From positions 1 through 7,548 of the forward strand of contig JAHRWC010000244.1 of NCBI GenBank assembly GCA_019090365.1: DNA of 7,548 nucleotides, in the 5' to 3' direction. A model generated the notes under the pieces. That model searched no databases and was not told the DNA's origin. It saw only the letters and a list, made by a program, of their open reading frames with translations. Origin of the DNA: Flavobacteriaceae bacterium (GTDB taxonomy: Bacteria; Bacteroidota; Bacteroidia; Flavobacteriales; Flavobacteriaceae). The translations under genes were made by a program, and so were the position numbers. Positions 1-7,173 of the stretch are shown here, in pieces. Each line of letters opens with the position of its first letter. The first letter of the stretch is position 1.

Positions 1-167
1 ATGGGTCGGGTGATTTACTAGTTCATGTAAATGTTTGGACACCAAAAACTTTAAGTAAAGAACAGAAGGAATTCTTTGAGAAAATGAATGAAGACAGTAA
101 CTTTCAACCTAATCCAGAGAAGGAAGACAAGTCATTTTTTGAAAAAGTAAAAGATATGTTTACTTAA
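1..167 (+). CDS. dnaJ: Chaperone protein DnaJ (Hsp40), C-terminal end only
   Basis: This is the 3' end of dnaJ. The reading frame is open from base 3 and gives 54 residues before TAA at 165-167; the 5' part lies outside the window. The segment begins GSGDLLVHVNVWTPK, the last strand region of the DnaJ C-terminal substrate-binding domain (the GDLLV motif is highly conserved). It continues with LSKEQKEFFEKM, the short helix that leads into the dimerisation tail, and ends KSFFEKVKDMFT, a terminus I recognise from flavobacterial DnaJ proteins. DnaJ is the cytoplasmic co-chaperone that delivers unfolded clients to DnaK and stimulates its ATPase. The J domain and the zinc-finger repeats are not in the window. 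Two terminators follow, so this is probably the last gene of its transcript. Confidence 0.93.
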   Translation, partial: GSGDLLVHVNVWTPKTLSKEQKEFFEKMNEDSNFQPNPEKEDKSFFEKVKDMFT

Positions 168-204
168 ATTACTTTTTATTAATTTATTTTATATATATTT
201 GAGA

Positions 205-230
205 ATCACTAATGCTATTAGTGATATTTT
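205..230 (+). terminator. Intrinsic terminator 1 after dnaJ
   Basis: A perfect 9-bp inverted repeat, ATCACTAAT at 205-213 and ATTAGTGAT at 217-225, has a 3-base loop (GCT) and is followed by ATTTTTCTTTTT. It lies 38 bases after the dnaJ stop. The stem is AT-rich and so only moderately stable, which may be why a second, GC-rich terminator follows. Confidence 0.75.
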
Positions 231-251
231 TCTTTTTCATAGCAATTTTTT

Positions 252-290
252 CCCACCCTTTAAGCAATTTGAGGGTGGGTTTTGCTTTTA
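252..290 (+). terminator. Intrinsic terminator 2 after dnaJ (GC-rich stem)
   Basis: CCCACCCT at 252-259 pairs with AGGGTGGG at 272-279, an 8-bp stem that a T-G pair can extend by one. The loop is about 11 bases, and TTTTGCTTTT follows. A GC-rich stem in otherwise AT-rich DNA followed by T-runs is a clear rho-independent terminator for rightward transcription. On the opposite strand the stem is followed by A residues, so it should act in one direction only. Flanking AGCAA (241-245) and TTGCT (282-286) could add outer pairing. Confidence 0.85.
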
Positions 291-477
291 TGACTGTTTT
301 TAAAGTCTATTAATAAGGTGTTTATGTATTTTATTAGGTCTTCTTGAAAAATTAATAAAGATAAGTTTTGCAAAATGTGTAACAAAAAGTGTTATTCTTT
401 TACAAACAACATATAGTACATTTACGATCAAATTAGCAGAATTATCAGTAATCTAATTACAAAAAAGTAAGATTTAA
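287..477 (+). promoter_or_regulatory. Upstream region of the ABC exporter cluster; promoter expected, not resolved
   Basis: This non-coding stretch between the second dnaJ terminator and the ATPase start must carry the promoter of the 478-3623 cluster, because terminators stand upstream. No clean TTTG / TAnnTTTG pair is visible. Partial matches to the -7 element are TAcaTTTA at 417-424 and a TA-agt-TTTG with wrong internal spacing at 362-370, which has a TTG at 344-346. A short inverted repeat, TAACA (380-384) and TGTTA (390-394) around AAAAG, could be an operator half-site pair. No RNA gene or small ORF is convincing here. Confidence 0.3.
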
Positions 478-1404
478 ATGAATAAACTCTTAGTTGCGAA
501 AAATGTTTCGAAATCTTTTGGTGAATTTAAAGCATTAAATGATGTTTCAATTGAAGTCCCAAAGGGAAGTATATTTGGACTATTAGGACCTAATGGTGCA
601 GGTAAAACAACATTAATTCGAATCATAAATCAAATTACTATGCCAGACACTGGCTCTGTAATTTTGGATGGTGAACCTTTACAACCAGATCATATAAAAC
701 ACATTGGTTATTTACCTGAAGAAAGAGGTTTGTATAAATCTATGAAAGTTGGTGAGCAAGCAATGTATTTAGCACAATTAAAGGGCTTGTCTAAAAAAGA
801 AGCTAAAGAGCGATTAAAGTATTGGTTTGAACGTCTAGAAATAGGTGATTGGTGGAATAAAAAAATTCAAGAATTATCGAAAGGAATGGCGCAAAAAATA
901 CAGTTTGTTGTCACCGTTTTACACCAACCTAAATTACTCATTTTCGATGAGCCTTTTAGTGGATTTGACCCTATCAATGCAAATCTAATTAAAGATGAAA
1001 TCCTTCGATTACGTGATGAAGGAGCAACCGTTATTTTTTCAACACATCGTATGGAATCTGTAGAAGAAATGTGCGATCATATTGCTTTAATCCATCAATC
1101 AAATAAAATCTTAGATGGAAAACTTATTGATATAAAAAGAGCTTATAAGTCGAACACTTATGAGATTGCATTACTGCCAAATGATCCTGCAACTATTGAT
1201 GCTGTTTTAAATCAAAAATTTGAAGTATATCCAACCTCATTAAAGACAATTAATAATGAGTTGCAATATAAAATTAAGATACCTGAAACATCGTCAGCGA
1301 ACGATTTAGTAACCTACTTAACTTCATTAGGAATGTTAACTCATTTTAAGGAAGTAATTCCTTCAGCCAGTGATATATTTATTGAAACAGTTCAAAATAA
1401 TTAA
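478..1404 (+). CDS. ABC transporter ATP-binding protein, NatA-like with DUF4162-type C-terminus
   Basis: Cytoplasmic ATPase subunit (308 aa) of an ABC-2 type exporter; it powers the permease encoded 9 bases downstream. The nucleotide-binding domain covers about residues 4-215. It shows Walker A GPNGAGKTT (37-45), signature LSKGM (133-137), Walker B LLIFDE (153-158), D-loop region FSGFDP (160-165) and H-loop His190 in FSTHRME. In the Q-loop region the sequence is GYLPEERGLY (77-86), with Glu where many ABC ATPases have Gln; I associate this with the NatA-like, DUF4162-bearing group rather than with a defect. Residues about 220-308 form the extra C-terminal domain. NatA/NatB in Bacillus exports Na+; the substrate here is unknown, and drug, peptide or lipid export are equally possible. 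The ATG at 478 fits the family N-terminus; no Shine-Dalgarno sequence is seen, as expected in Bacteroidota. Confidence 0.93.
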   Translation: MNKLLVAKNVSKSFGEFKALNDVSIEVPKGSIFGLLGPNGAGKTTLIRIINQITMPDTGSVILDGEPLQPDHIKHIGYLPEERGLYKSMKVGEQAMYLAQLKGLSKKEAKERLKYWFERLEIGDWWNKKIQELSKGMAQKIQFVVTVLHQPKLLIFDEPFSGFDPINANLIKDEILRLRDEGATVIFSTHRMESVEEMCDHIALIHQSNKILDGKLIDIKRAYKSNTYEIALLPNDPATIDAVLNQKFEVYPTSLKTINNELQYKIKIPETSSANDLVTYLTSLGMLTHFKEVIPSASDIFIETVQNN

Positions 1405-1413
1405 TACCTTATT

Positions 1414-2724
1414 ATGAATCATCTTCCTCTTATTATAAAACGTGAATACCTTAATAAGGTAAGAAATAAGTCATTTATAATAATGACTTTCTTAACACCA
1501 ATCATCATGGTTGGTATTTTTACTTTGGTTGCCTATTTATCACAATTAAATAATGATGACGTAAATACAATCCAAGTATTAGATGAAAGCGGATTATTTG
1601 TCAATTTATTTGAAAATACTGAAAGTATTCATTTTGATAAGCTTACAGATATTACCTTAACAGAAGCTAAAATAAATACTGAGGAATCAGAAAAATACGG
1701 TTTACTATATATTCCAAAAGTTGATAATATTGATGCTTTTTCAGAATCCATCGTTTTTTATTCTACGGAATCTCCTTCAATCATTGTCATGAAAAATATT
1801 GAAGATGAAATTGAAGAAAAAGTAAATGATTTAAAATTGAGGGAAGCAGGAATAGATTCAAAGGCTATAAAAGATTTACGTGTTTATATTAATACTAAAC
1901 AAGAAACATTTCAAGGGCAAGAAACTTCAAAATTAGGTTCAATATTAAAACTAGCATTTGGTGGTGCTGCAGGTTACTTACTTTTTATGTTCATCATTAT
2001 TTATGGTAACATGATTATGCGTAGTGTAATTGAAGAAAAAACAAGCAGAATTATCGAAGTAATAATTTCTTCTGTTAAACCAATAAAATTACTTCTAGGA
2101 AAAATTATTGGGACTTCTCTTGCCGGAATCACACAATTTTTAGCATGGGTTATATTATTAGGTATATTAAGTACTGTAGTTTCATTGATATTTGGAATTG
2201 ATCCATCAGCGATGCAGGCAAGTCAGCAAGAAATGTTGGCTCAAAATTCAGATGTTAATTCTCAGGAAATGCTTCAGACTATTGTATATGAAATATATGC
2301 GCTTCCCTTAGCCAACCTTGTGGTTATGTTTATTATGTTTTTTATAGGAGGGTATTTATTGTATAGTTCACTGTATGCGGCTATAGGTGCTGCTGTAGAT
2401 AGCGAAACAGATACACAGCAGTTTATGTTGCCAATTTTATTACCTTTAATCATAGGTATTTACGTTGGATTTTTCACAGTAATTGAAAACCCTCATGGAA
2501 CTGTTTCTCAAGTATTTTCTTATATACCCTTTACATCACCTGTTGTTATGTTAATGCGAATTCCTTTTGGAGTACCTTTATGGCAACAAATGCTTTCATT
2601 GCTAATATTATTTGCTACTTTTATAGGCACCGTATGGTTTGCTGCAAAAATATATCGAGTTGGTATTTTAATGTACGGTAAAAAAGCAAGCTATAAAGAA
2701 ATTAGAAAGTGGCTTAAATATTAA
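1414..2724 (+). CDS. ABC-2 type transporter permease, NatB-like
   Basis: Inner-membrane subunit (436 aa) that pairs with the ATPase just upstream. The first membrane helix is near residues 22-42, after a basic N-terminus (KREYLNKVRNKS). A large extracytoplasmic domain of about 140 residues (45-180) follows, then a cluster of hydrophobic segments near 183-203, 231-260, 298-325, 337-357 and 388-411. This layout is that of NatB-type ABC-2 permeases. The cytoplasmic motif EEKTSRIIEVIISSVKP (207-223) is the conserved coupling segment of the family, and AAIGAAVDSETDTQQ (322-336) is a second recognisable family motif. A Gln/Ser/Asn-rich loop (about 265-290) breaks the membrane region. The C-terminus is basic, as expected inside the cell. 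Substrate cannot be told from sequence. The 9-base gap before it and the 5-base gap after it suggest cotranscription. Confidence 0.92.
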   Translation: MNHLPLIIKREYLNKVRNKSFIIMTFLTPIIMVGIFTLVAYLSQLNNDDVNTIQVLDESGLFVNLFENTESIHFDKLTDITLTEAKINTEESEKYGLLYIPKVDNIDAFSESIVFYSTESPSIIVMKNIEDEIEEKVNDLKLREAGIDSKAIKDLRVYINTKQETFQGQETSKLGSILKLAFGGAAGYLLFMFIIIYGNMIMRSVIEEKTSRIIEVIISSVKPIKLLLGKIIGTSLAGITQFLAWVILLGILSTVVSLIFGIDPSAMQASQQEMLAQNSDVNSQEMLQTIVYEIYALPLANLVVMFIMFFIGGYLLYSSLYAAIGAAVDSETDTQQFMLPILLPLIIGIYVGFFTVIENPHGTVSQVFSYIPFTSPVVMLMRIPFGVPLWQQMLSLLILFATFIGTVWFAAKIYRVGILMYGKKASYKEIRKWLKY

Positions 2725-2729
2725 AATAC

Positions 2730-3623
2730 GTGCAAGAACAGGAAGTTTCAGAAAAAATAGCAGAAGTTGTAAAAGAAGATATCTGGGAATCAATTAAAGA
2801 GTTTTTAGATATTGGATTTCATATTGGGCAAGGTGATCATACCATTCATCTTACTATTGGTATTGTTCTGTTGTTAATATTTTCGATTTTTATTGCTAGT
2901 TTTTTGTTAAAAGGTATCCGACTTTTTTTTACACGGAAATTAGATGAAATAGATAAAAATAAATTTCTAAGCGTATTTAAATTTATTAATTACATAACTT
3001 TTATTATTGTTTTCTTCGTAATATTAAGCTTAACAGGTATTAATATTACACCATTTTTAGCTGCTTCAGCTGCACTATTAGTTGGTTTAGGTCTTGCTTT
3101 ACAAGAATTATTTCAAGATATTATTGGAGGTATTTTAATCATTTTTGATAAATCTTTAATGGTAGGTGATGTTGTTGAAGTTGAAGAGAAAGTTGGAAAA
3201 GTATTAGAGATTAAACTTAGAACCACTCGTGCGGTAACAAGAGATGATAAGATAATTATTATCCCAAACCATAAGTTTATAAGTAATTCGGTTTATAATT
3301 ATACTCAAAATGGTAAAACAACGAGAGAATATGTGCAAGTTGGTGTTGCTTATGGAAGTGATACTGAAAAAGTAACCGAACTCCTTTTACAAAGTGTTAC
3401 CTCACAAACGGGAGTATTAAAACAACCAAAACCGTTTGTAGCTTTTGAAGACTTTGGAGATTCAGCTTTAGTTTTTAGTGTATATTTTTATATCAATAAA
3501 AGTTTTGAAGTGCCAATTCTTAAAAGTAATGTTCGGTATTCTATAGATAAATTATTTAGAGAAAACCAAATTACGATTCCATTCCCTCAACGAGACGTAC
3601 ATTTATTTCAGTCTAAAAAATAA
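2730..3623 (+). CDS. MscS-family small-conductance mechanosensitive channel (GTG start)
   Basis: Inner-membrane channel (297 aa, close to the 286 aa of E. coli MscS) that opens under membrane tension to release solutes during hypo-osmotic shock. An N-terminal amphipathic stretch (1-37) is followed by TM1 about 39-66, TM2 about 83-104 and the pore-lining TM3 about 106-140. TM3 has the Ala/Gly-rich pattern AASAALLVGLGLALQ (111-125), then the conserved GGILIIFDK turn and the MVGD entry (144-147) to the beta domain. The downstream KIIIIPNHKFISNSVYNYT matches the MscS signature region. The start is taken as GTG at 2730: an in-frame TAA lies at 2715-2717, and no in-frame ATG occurs until Met144, inside the protein's core. 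It sits 5 bases after the permease stop, so it may be translationally coupled to the exporter genes. Confidence 0.92.
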   Translation: MQEQEVSEKIAEVVKEDIWESIKEFLDIGFHIGQGDHTIHLTIGIVLLLIFSIFIASFLLKGIRLFFTRKLDEIDKNKFLSVFKFINYITFIIVFFVILSLTGINITPFLAASAALLVGLGLALQELFQDIIGGILIIFDKSLMVGDVVEVEEKVGKVLEIKLRTTRAVTRDDKIIIIPNHKFISNSVYNYTQNGKTTREYVQVGVAYGSDTEKVTELLLQSVTSQTGVLKQPKPFVAFEDFGDSALVFSVYFYINKSFEVPILKSNVRYSIDKLFRENQITIPFPQRDVHLFQSKK

Positions 3624-3725
3624 TAGTACTTTTAAGAGAAACTTAAGCCTCTCTACTAAATAGTTTTATAAATACTATCTATCTTAGGAGCGAAAAATTA
3701 ATTCAAAAAAAAGAGAAAAATATTT
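3624..3725 (+). promoter_or_regulatory. Gap before the response regulator; weak promoter candidate
   Basis: This 102-base gap is much wider than the 5-14 base gaps on either side, so a new transcription unit probably begins here. TAtcTTaG at 3680-3687 matches the Bacteroidota -7 consensus TAnnTTTG at all but one position, but no TTG is found at the expected -33 distance. No sigma-54 type -24/-12 (GG...GC) element is visible, so the regulator gene is not obviously self-activated. Short complementary segments, TAGTA (3624-3628) with TACTA (3654-3658) and AGAG (3635-3638) with CTCT (3651-3654), could form a weak hairpin, but there is no T-run, so it is not a convincing terminator. Confidence 0.25.
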
Positions 3726-4889
3726 ATGTCAAAAATATTGATAATTGAAGATGAAGCTGCAATTAGAAGAGTGCTAGTTAAAATTCTTTCTGAAGAAAAC
3801 AAAGCCTATGATGTTTCTGAAGCAGAAGATGGTTTGGTAGGAATAGAACGCATTCGAAAAGAAGATTTCGATTTAGTTTTATGTGATATTAAAATGCCAA
3901 AAATGGATGGTGTTGAAGTATTGGAAGCTGTGAAAAAGATAAAACCTGAAACGCCATTTGTAATGATTTCTGGTCATGGCGATATAGATACTGCCGTAAA
4001 TACAATGCGTTTAGGAGCTTTCGATTATATTTCAAAACCACCAGATTTAAATAGATTATTGAATACGGTTCGTATCGCTTTAGATAGAAAAGAATTGGTG
4101 GTGGAAAATACGCGCCTAAAAAAGAAGGTGAGTAAGAAATATGAAATGATAGGAGAATCTGACGCAATTGCTCAGATAAAGGATATGATTGAAAAGGTGG
4201 CGCCAACAGAAGCTAGAGTTCTAATTACAGGTTCAAATGGAACAGGAAAAGAATTAGTGGCTCATTGGTTACATGAAAAAAGTGATCGCTCTAGGGGTTC
4301 GCTTATCGAAGTAAATTGTGCCGCAATACCGAGTGAGTTAATAGAAAGCGAACTTTTCGGACATAAAAAAGGAAGTTTTACGGGAGCAAGTAGCGATAGA
4401 GCAGGTAAGTTTGAAGCAGCAAATGGTGGTACTATTTTCTTGGATGAAATTGGAGATATGAGTTTGTCTGCGCAAGCTAAAGTACTTAGAGCTTTACAAG
4501 AAAATAGAATAAGTAGAGTTGGTAGTGATAAAGATATAAAAGTAGATGTGCGTGTTATAGCTGCGACGAATAAAAATTTAAAAAAGGAAATTTCAGAAGG
4601 AAATTTCAGAGAAGATCTATACCATCGTTTAGCAGTTATCTTAATTAAAGTACCTTCATTAAATGATCGTAGAGATGATATTCCTATGCTAATTGAACAT
4701 TTCAGTAAAAAAATTGCTGAAGAACACGGTACAACTAAAAAAGTGTTTTCAAAAAAAGCAATAGCTTTATTACAAGCATATGATTGGACGGGTAATATCC
4801 GTGAATTACGAAATGTTGTCGAACGATTAATAATTTTAAGCGGAGCTGAGGTAAGTGAACAAGATGTAAAATTATTTGCTTCTAAATAA
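3726..4889 (+). CDS. Sigma-54 activating response regulator (NtrC type) lacking the DNA-binding domain
   Basis: Cytoplasmic two-component regulator (387 aa). The receiver domain (1-120) has acidic pocket Glu8-Asp9, phosphoacceptor Asp54 in CDIKMPKMDG, Ser82 and Lys104 in SKPPD. The sigma-54 interaction AAA+ domain (about 143-365) has Walker A GSNGTGKE (169-176), the sigma-54 contact loop GSFTGA (216-221; a variant of GAFTGA), Walker B IFLDE (237-241) and the FREDLYHRL / DRRDDI region with its conserved arginines. The protein ends just after the AAA+ lid helices (WTGNIRELRNVVERLI), at about the point where NtrC relatives (440-480 aa) begin their Fis-type helix-turn-helix, so that domain is absent. 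The 3' end is not ragged: the next gene starts 8 bases on. It could act from solution on sigma-54 holoenzyme, as FlgR of Helicobacter does. No partner kinase is nearby, so its signal and targets are unknown. Confidence 0.93.
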   Translation: MSKILIIEDEAAIRRVLVKILSEENKAYDVSEAEDGLVGIERIRKEDFDLVLCDIKMPKMDGVEVLEAVKKIKPETPFVMISGHGDIDTAVNTMRLGAFDYISKPPDLNRLLNTVRIALDRKELVVENTRLKKKVSKKYEMIGESDAIAQIKDMIEKVAPTEARVLITGSNGTGKELVAHWLHEKSDRSRGSLIEVNCAAIPSELIESELFGHKKGSFTGASSDRAGKFEAANGGTIFLDEIGDMSLSAQAKVLRALQENRISRVGSDKDIKVDVRVIAATNKNLKKEISEGNFREDLYHRLAVILIKVPSLNDRRDDIPMLIEHFSKKIAEEHGTTKKVFSKKAIALLQAYDWTGNIRELRNVVERLIILSGAEVSEQDVKLFASK

Positions 4890-4897
4890 ACTTAATA

Positions 4898-5776
4898 ATG
4901 GAAAGAGTACATATTTCAGACTATAAAATTGAAACTACAATAGATCTTTCAATACAGAAAAGTGTTGAAGATTTTAATCTTTCAAAAAAAGAATTAGAAA
5001 AGGAATTAGAAATTACTCGAGTTAAATTAGGTGAATTACAAGACCGTTTATATGCACATGGTAAGTATGCTGTTTTGGTTTGTTTACAAGGAATGGATAC
5101 TTCAGGTAAAGACAGTTTGATTCGTGAGGTTTTTAAAGATTTTAATGCAAGAGGTGTAGTTGTACATAGTTTTAAAGTGCCAACTGAACTAGAGTTAAAA
5201 CACGATTATCTTTGGAGGCATTATATTGCATTGCCAGCAAGGGGGAAATTTGGAGTTTTTAACCGAACTCATTATGAAAATGTATTAGTGACAAGAGTTC
5301 ATCCTAATTATATCTTAGGTGAAAACTTACCAAATGTGAATACTGTTGAAGATGTAAATGAAGAATTTTGGAATGCGCGTTTTGAACAAATAAATACATT
5401 TGAAAAATCCCTAGCTGAAAATGGTACTTTAATATTTAAATTCTTTTTAAATCTTTCAAAAGAAGAACAGAAGAACAGATTGTTAAGACGTTTAAATAAG
5501 CCAAACAAGAATTGGAAATTTTCTCCAGGTGATTTAAAAGAAAGAAAATTGTGGGATAATTATCAGAAATGCTATCAAGATGCAATTAATAGAACTTCAA
5601 AAGAACATGCGCCTTGGTATATAGTGCCTGCGGATAATAAGCCTGCTGCAAGATGTATTGTTGCTTCGATATTACTAAAGGAGTTAAGTGCTTATAAAGA
5701 CATAAAAGAGCCTGAATTAGAACCAAAATTTAAGGCGAAGATTTCAGAATATAAAATAGAACTCGAAAACGAGTAA
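4898..5776 (+). CDS. ppk2: Polyphosphate kinase 2 family, polyphosphate:nucleotide phosphotransferase
   Basis: Cytoplasmic enzyme (292 aa, the normal size for one-domain PPK2) that transfers phosphate from inorganic polyphosphate to nucleotides. Walker A is GMDTSGKD (65-72), followed by SFKVPT (91-96), HDYLWR (102-107) and FNRTHYENVLVTRVH (121-135), the PPK2 core with its basic polyphosphate-binding and lid residues. RLNKPNKNWKFSPGDLKER further on is also a typical PPK2 segment. The GMD-x-x-GKD and FKVPT-x-x-EL-x-HDYLWR pattern resembles class III enzymes (Deinococcus, Meiothermus), which phosphorylate both AMP and ADP; this substrate assignment is inferred and not certain. The N-terminal helix (about 27-50) is charged and probably coiled. 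It lies 8 bases after the response regulator and 14 before the peptidase gene, so all three are probably cotranscribed. Confidence 0.93.
   Translation: MERVHISDYKIETTIDLSIQKSVEDFNLSKKELEKELEITRVKLGELQDRLYAHGKYAVLVCLQGMDTSGKDSLIREVFKDFNARGVVVHSFKVPTELELKHDYLWRHYIALPARGKFGVFNRTHYENVLVTRVHPNYILGENLPNVNTVEDVNEEFWNARFEQINTFEKSLAENGTLIFKFFLNLSKEEQKNRLLRRLNKPNKNWKFSPGDLKERKLWDNYQKCYQDAINRTSKEHAPWYIVPADNKPAARCIVASILLKELSAYKDIKEPELEPKFKAKISEYKIELENE
5761..5774 (+). repeat. Short perfect hairpin at the ppk2 stop codon
   Basis: ACTCG AAAA CGAGT is a 5-bp perfect stem with a 4-base loop. It covers the last codons of ppk2 and the first base of its TAA stop. AAATAAAATAAACC follows rather than a T-run, so it is not an intrinsic terminator; it might affect mRNA stability or translation of the next gene, or be chance. 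Confidence 0.3.
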
Positions 5777-5790
5777 ATAAAATAAACCAT

Positions 5791-7173
5791 ATGAAAAGAT
5801 TATTTTTCCTAACCATTATTGCATTTTTTTCAATCCATAGTTATAGTCAAAATGTAAATAAAGATGATTCTTTAGTAATTAAGAAAATTTACGATGCAGC
5901 ATTATTAGAAGGGAAAAGTTACGATTGGTTAGATTATTTATCCAATCAAATTGGGGGAAGACTTTCTGGTTCATTGCAAGCTGAAAAAGCTGTAAAATAT
6001 ACAGAATTAGAGTTAAAAGAATTAGGTTTAGATAAAGTTTGGTTGCAACCAGTGATGGTCCCAAAATGGACTAGAGGAGCAAAAGAATATGCATATATAG
6101 AGACTGCAATAGGAGAAACATCTACAACAAACATATGTGCTTTAGGTGGTTCAGTTTCAACTCCAGAAGGTGGTTTAAAAGCTCAGGTAATTGAAGTGAC
6201 CAGTTTAGATGAAATTGAAAAATTAGGAGAAGAAAATATAAAGGGAAAGATTGTTTTTTATAATCGACCTATGCAAGCTGATCTAATTCAGACATTTAAA
6301 GCCTATGGAGGTTGTGTAGATCAGCGTTATGCTGGTGCTATGGAAGCTGCAAAGTATGGAGCAGTTGGGGTGGTGGTACGTTCAATGAATTTAAGAAAAG
6401 ATGACTTTCCACATACTGGTTCTATGACCTATGGAGATTTGGCAACTCATTTAAGAATACCAGCTTGTGCGATAAGTACTAATGGAGCAAACTATTTAAG
6501 CAGTACATTGAAATTACAGCCAAAACTGAAGTTTTATTTTAATCAGACTTGTAAAACATTTCCAGATGTGCAATCTTATAATGTAATTGGTGAAATTACG
6601 GGTACTGAAAACCCTAACAAGTTTATTGTAGTTGGCGGTCATTTAGATTCTTGGGATATTGGTGACGGTTCACATGATGATGGTGCTGGAGTTGTTCAAT
6701 CTATGGAGGTTTTACGATTATTAAAGAAAGTTAACTATAAGCCTAAAAATTCGATACGCGTAGTTTTATTTATGAATGAAGAAAATGGTTTGCGAGGTGG
6801 AAAGAAATATGCATTAGATGCAAAGAATAAAAATGAAGATCACATTTTCGCTTTAGAAAGTGATGCAGGGGGATTTACTCCTCGTGGTTTTTCTTTTGAT
6901 TGTGATGAGGCATCATTCAATAAAATTGTTTCATGGAAGCCATTATTTAAACAATATTTAGTTCACTATTTTGAAAAAGGAGGTAGTGGTGCAGACATTG
7001 GACCTTTAAAAAAGGATGGTATTATTTTATCAGGATTGCGTCCAGACTCTCAACGATACTTTGATTATCATCATGCTGCTAGCGATATTTTTGAAGCAGT
7101 TAATAAAAGAGAATTAGAATTAGGTGGGGCAGCAATGACTAGTTTAGTGTATTTAATAGACACTTATTTTTAA
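5791..7173 (+). CDS. Secreted M28 family zinc metallopeptidase (carboxypeptidase Q-like)
   Basis: Exported peptidase of 460 aa. The N-terminus is a Sec signal peptide: MKR, hydrophobic LFFLTIIAFFSI, then HSYSQ, with cleavage likely near residue 19-20. It therefore acts in the periplasm or outside the cell. A region about 125-240 resembles the PA-like insert of M28 enzymes (GKIVFYNRPM, YGAVGVVVRS). The two-zinc catalytic domain shows GGHLDSWD (His284, Asp286), HDDGAG (Asp296/Asp297), MNEENGLRGG (Glu330 and Glu331, general base and ligand), ESDAGG (Asp358) and DYHHAASD (His427/His428), so all expected metal ligands are present. The SWDIG and YFDYHH contexts resemble the carboxypeptidase Q / PGCP branch of M28, which trims dipeptides or peptide ends; exact specificity is inferred. 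It is the last gene of the response regulator-ppk2 cluster, and no strong terminator follows it. Confidence 0.93.
   Translation: MKRLFFLTIIAFFSIHSYSQNVNKDDSLVIKKIYDAALLEGKSYDWLDYLSNQIGGRLSGSLQAEKAVKYTELELKELGLDKVWLQPVMVPKWTRGAKEYAYIETAIGETSTTNICALGGSVSTPEGGLKAQVIEVTSLDEIEKLGEENIKGKIVFYNRPMQADLIQTFKAYGGCVDQRYAGAMEAAKYGAVGVVVRSMNLRKDDFPHTGSMTYGDLATHLRIPACAISTNGANYLSSTLKLQPKLKFYFNQTCKTFPDVQSYNVIGEITGTENPNKFIVVGGHLDSWDIGDGSHDDGAGVVQSMEVLRLLKKVNYKPKNSIRVVLFMNEENGLRGGKKYALDAKNKNEDHIFALESDAGGFTPRGFSFDCDEASFNKIVSWKPLFKQYLVHYFEKGGSGADIGPLKKDGIILSGLRPDSQRYFDYHHAASDIFEAVNKRELELGGAAMTSLVYLIDTYF

Noticed and set aside
205..290. CRISPR-like or mobile-element repeats in the gap after dnaJ
   Set aside because: The repeats are simple hairpins with T-runs, differ from each other in sequence, and are fully explained as terminators. 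No transposase, att site or regularly spaced repeats occur in the window.
168..477. tRNA or other structured RNA gene in the longest gap
   Set aside because: No cloverleaf, conserved TTCGA-type T-loop or GC-rich structured segment is seen apart from the terminator stems.
3624..3725. Terminator after the MscS gene
   Set aside because: The possible stems are only 4-5 bp and interrupted, with no T-run, so read-through cannot be excluded and a terminator is not claimed.
3889..4206. Open frame of 105 codons on the minus strand
   Set aside because: It lies wholly inside the response regulator gene, whose receiver and AAA+ motifs are clear on the + strand, and its translation shows no recognisable domain.
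5308..5508. Open frame of 66 codons on the minus strand
   Set aside because: It is antisense to conserved ppk2 coding sequence, with a Phe/Ser-rich composition typical of complementary-strand artefacts.
5879..6134. Two overlapping minus-strand open frames (5879-6064 and 5946-6134)
   Set aside because: Both are antisense to the M28 peptidase gene, overlap each other in different frames, and show no domain or promoter.
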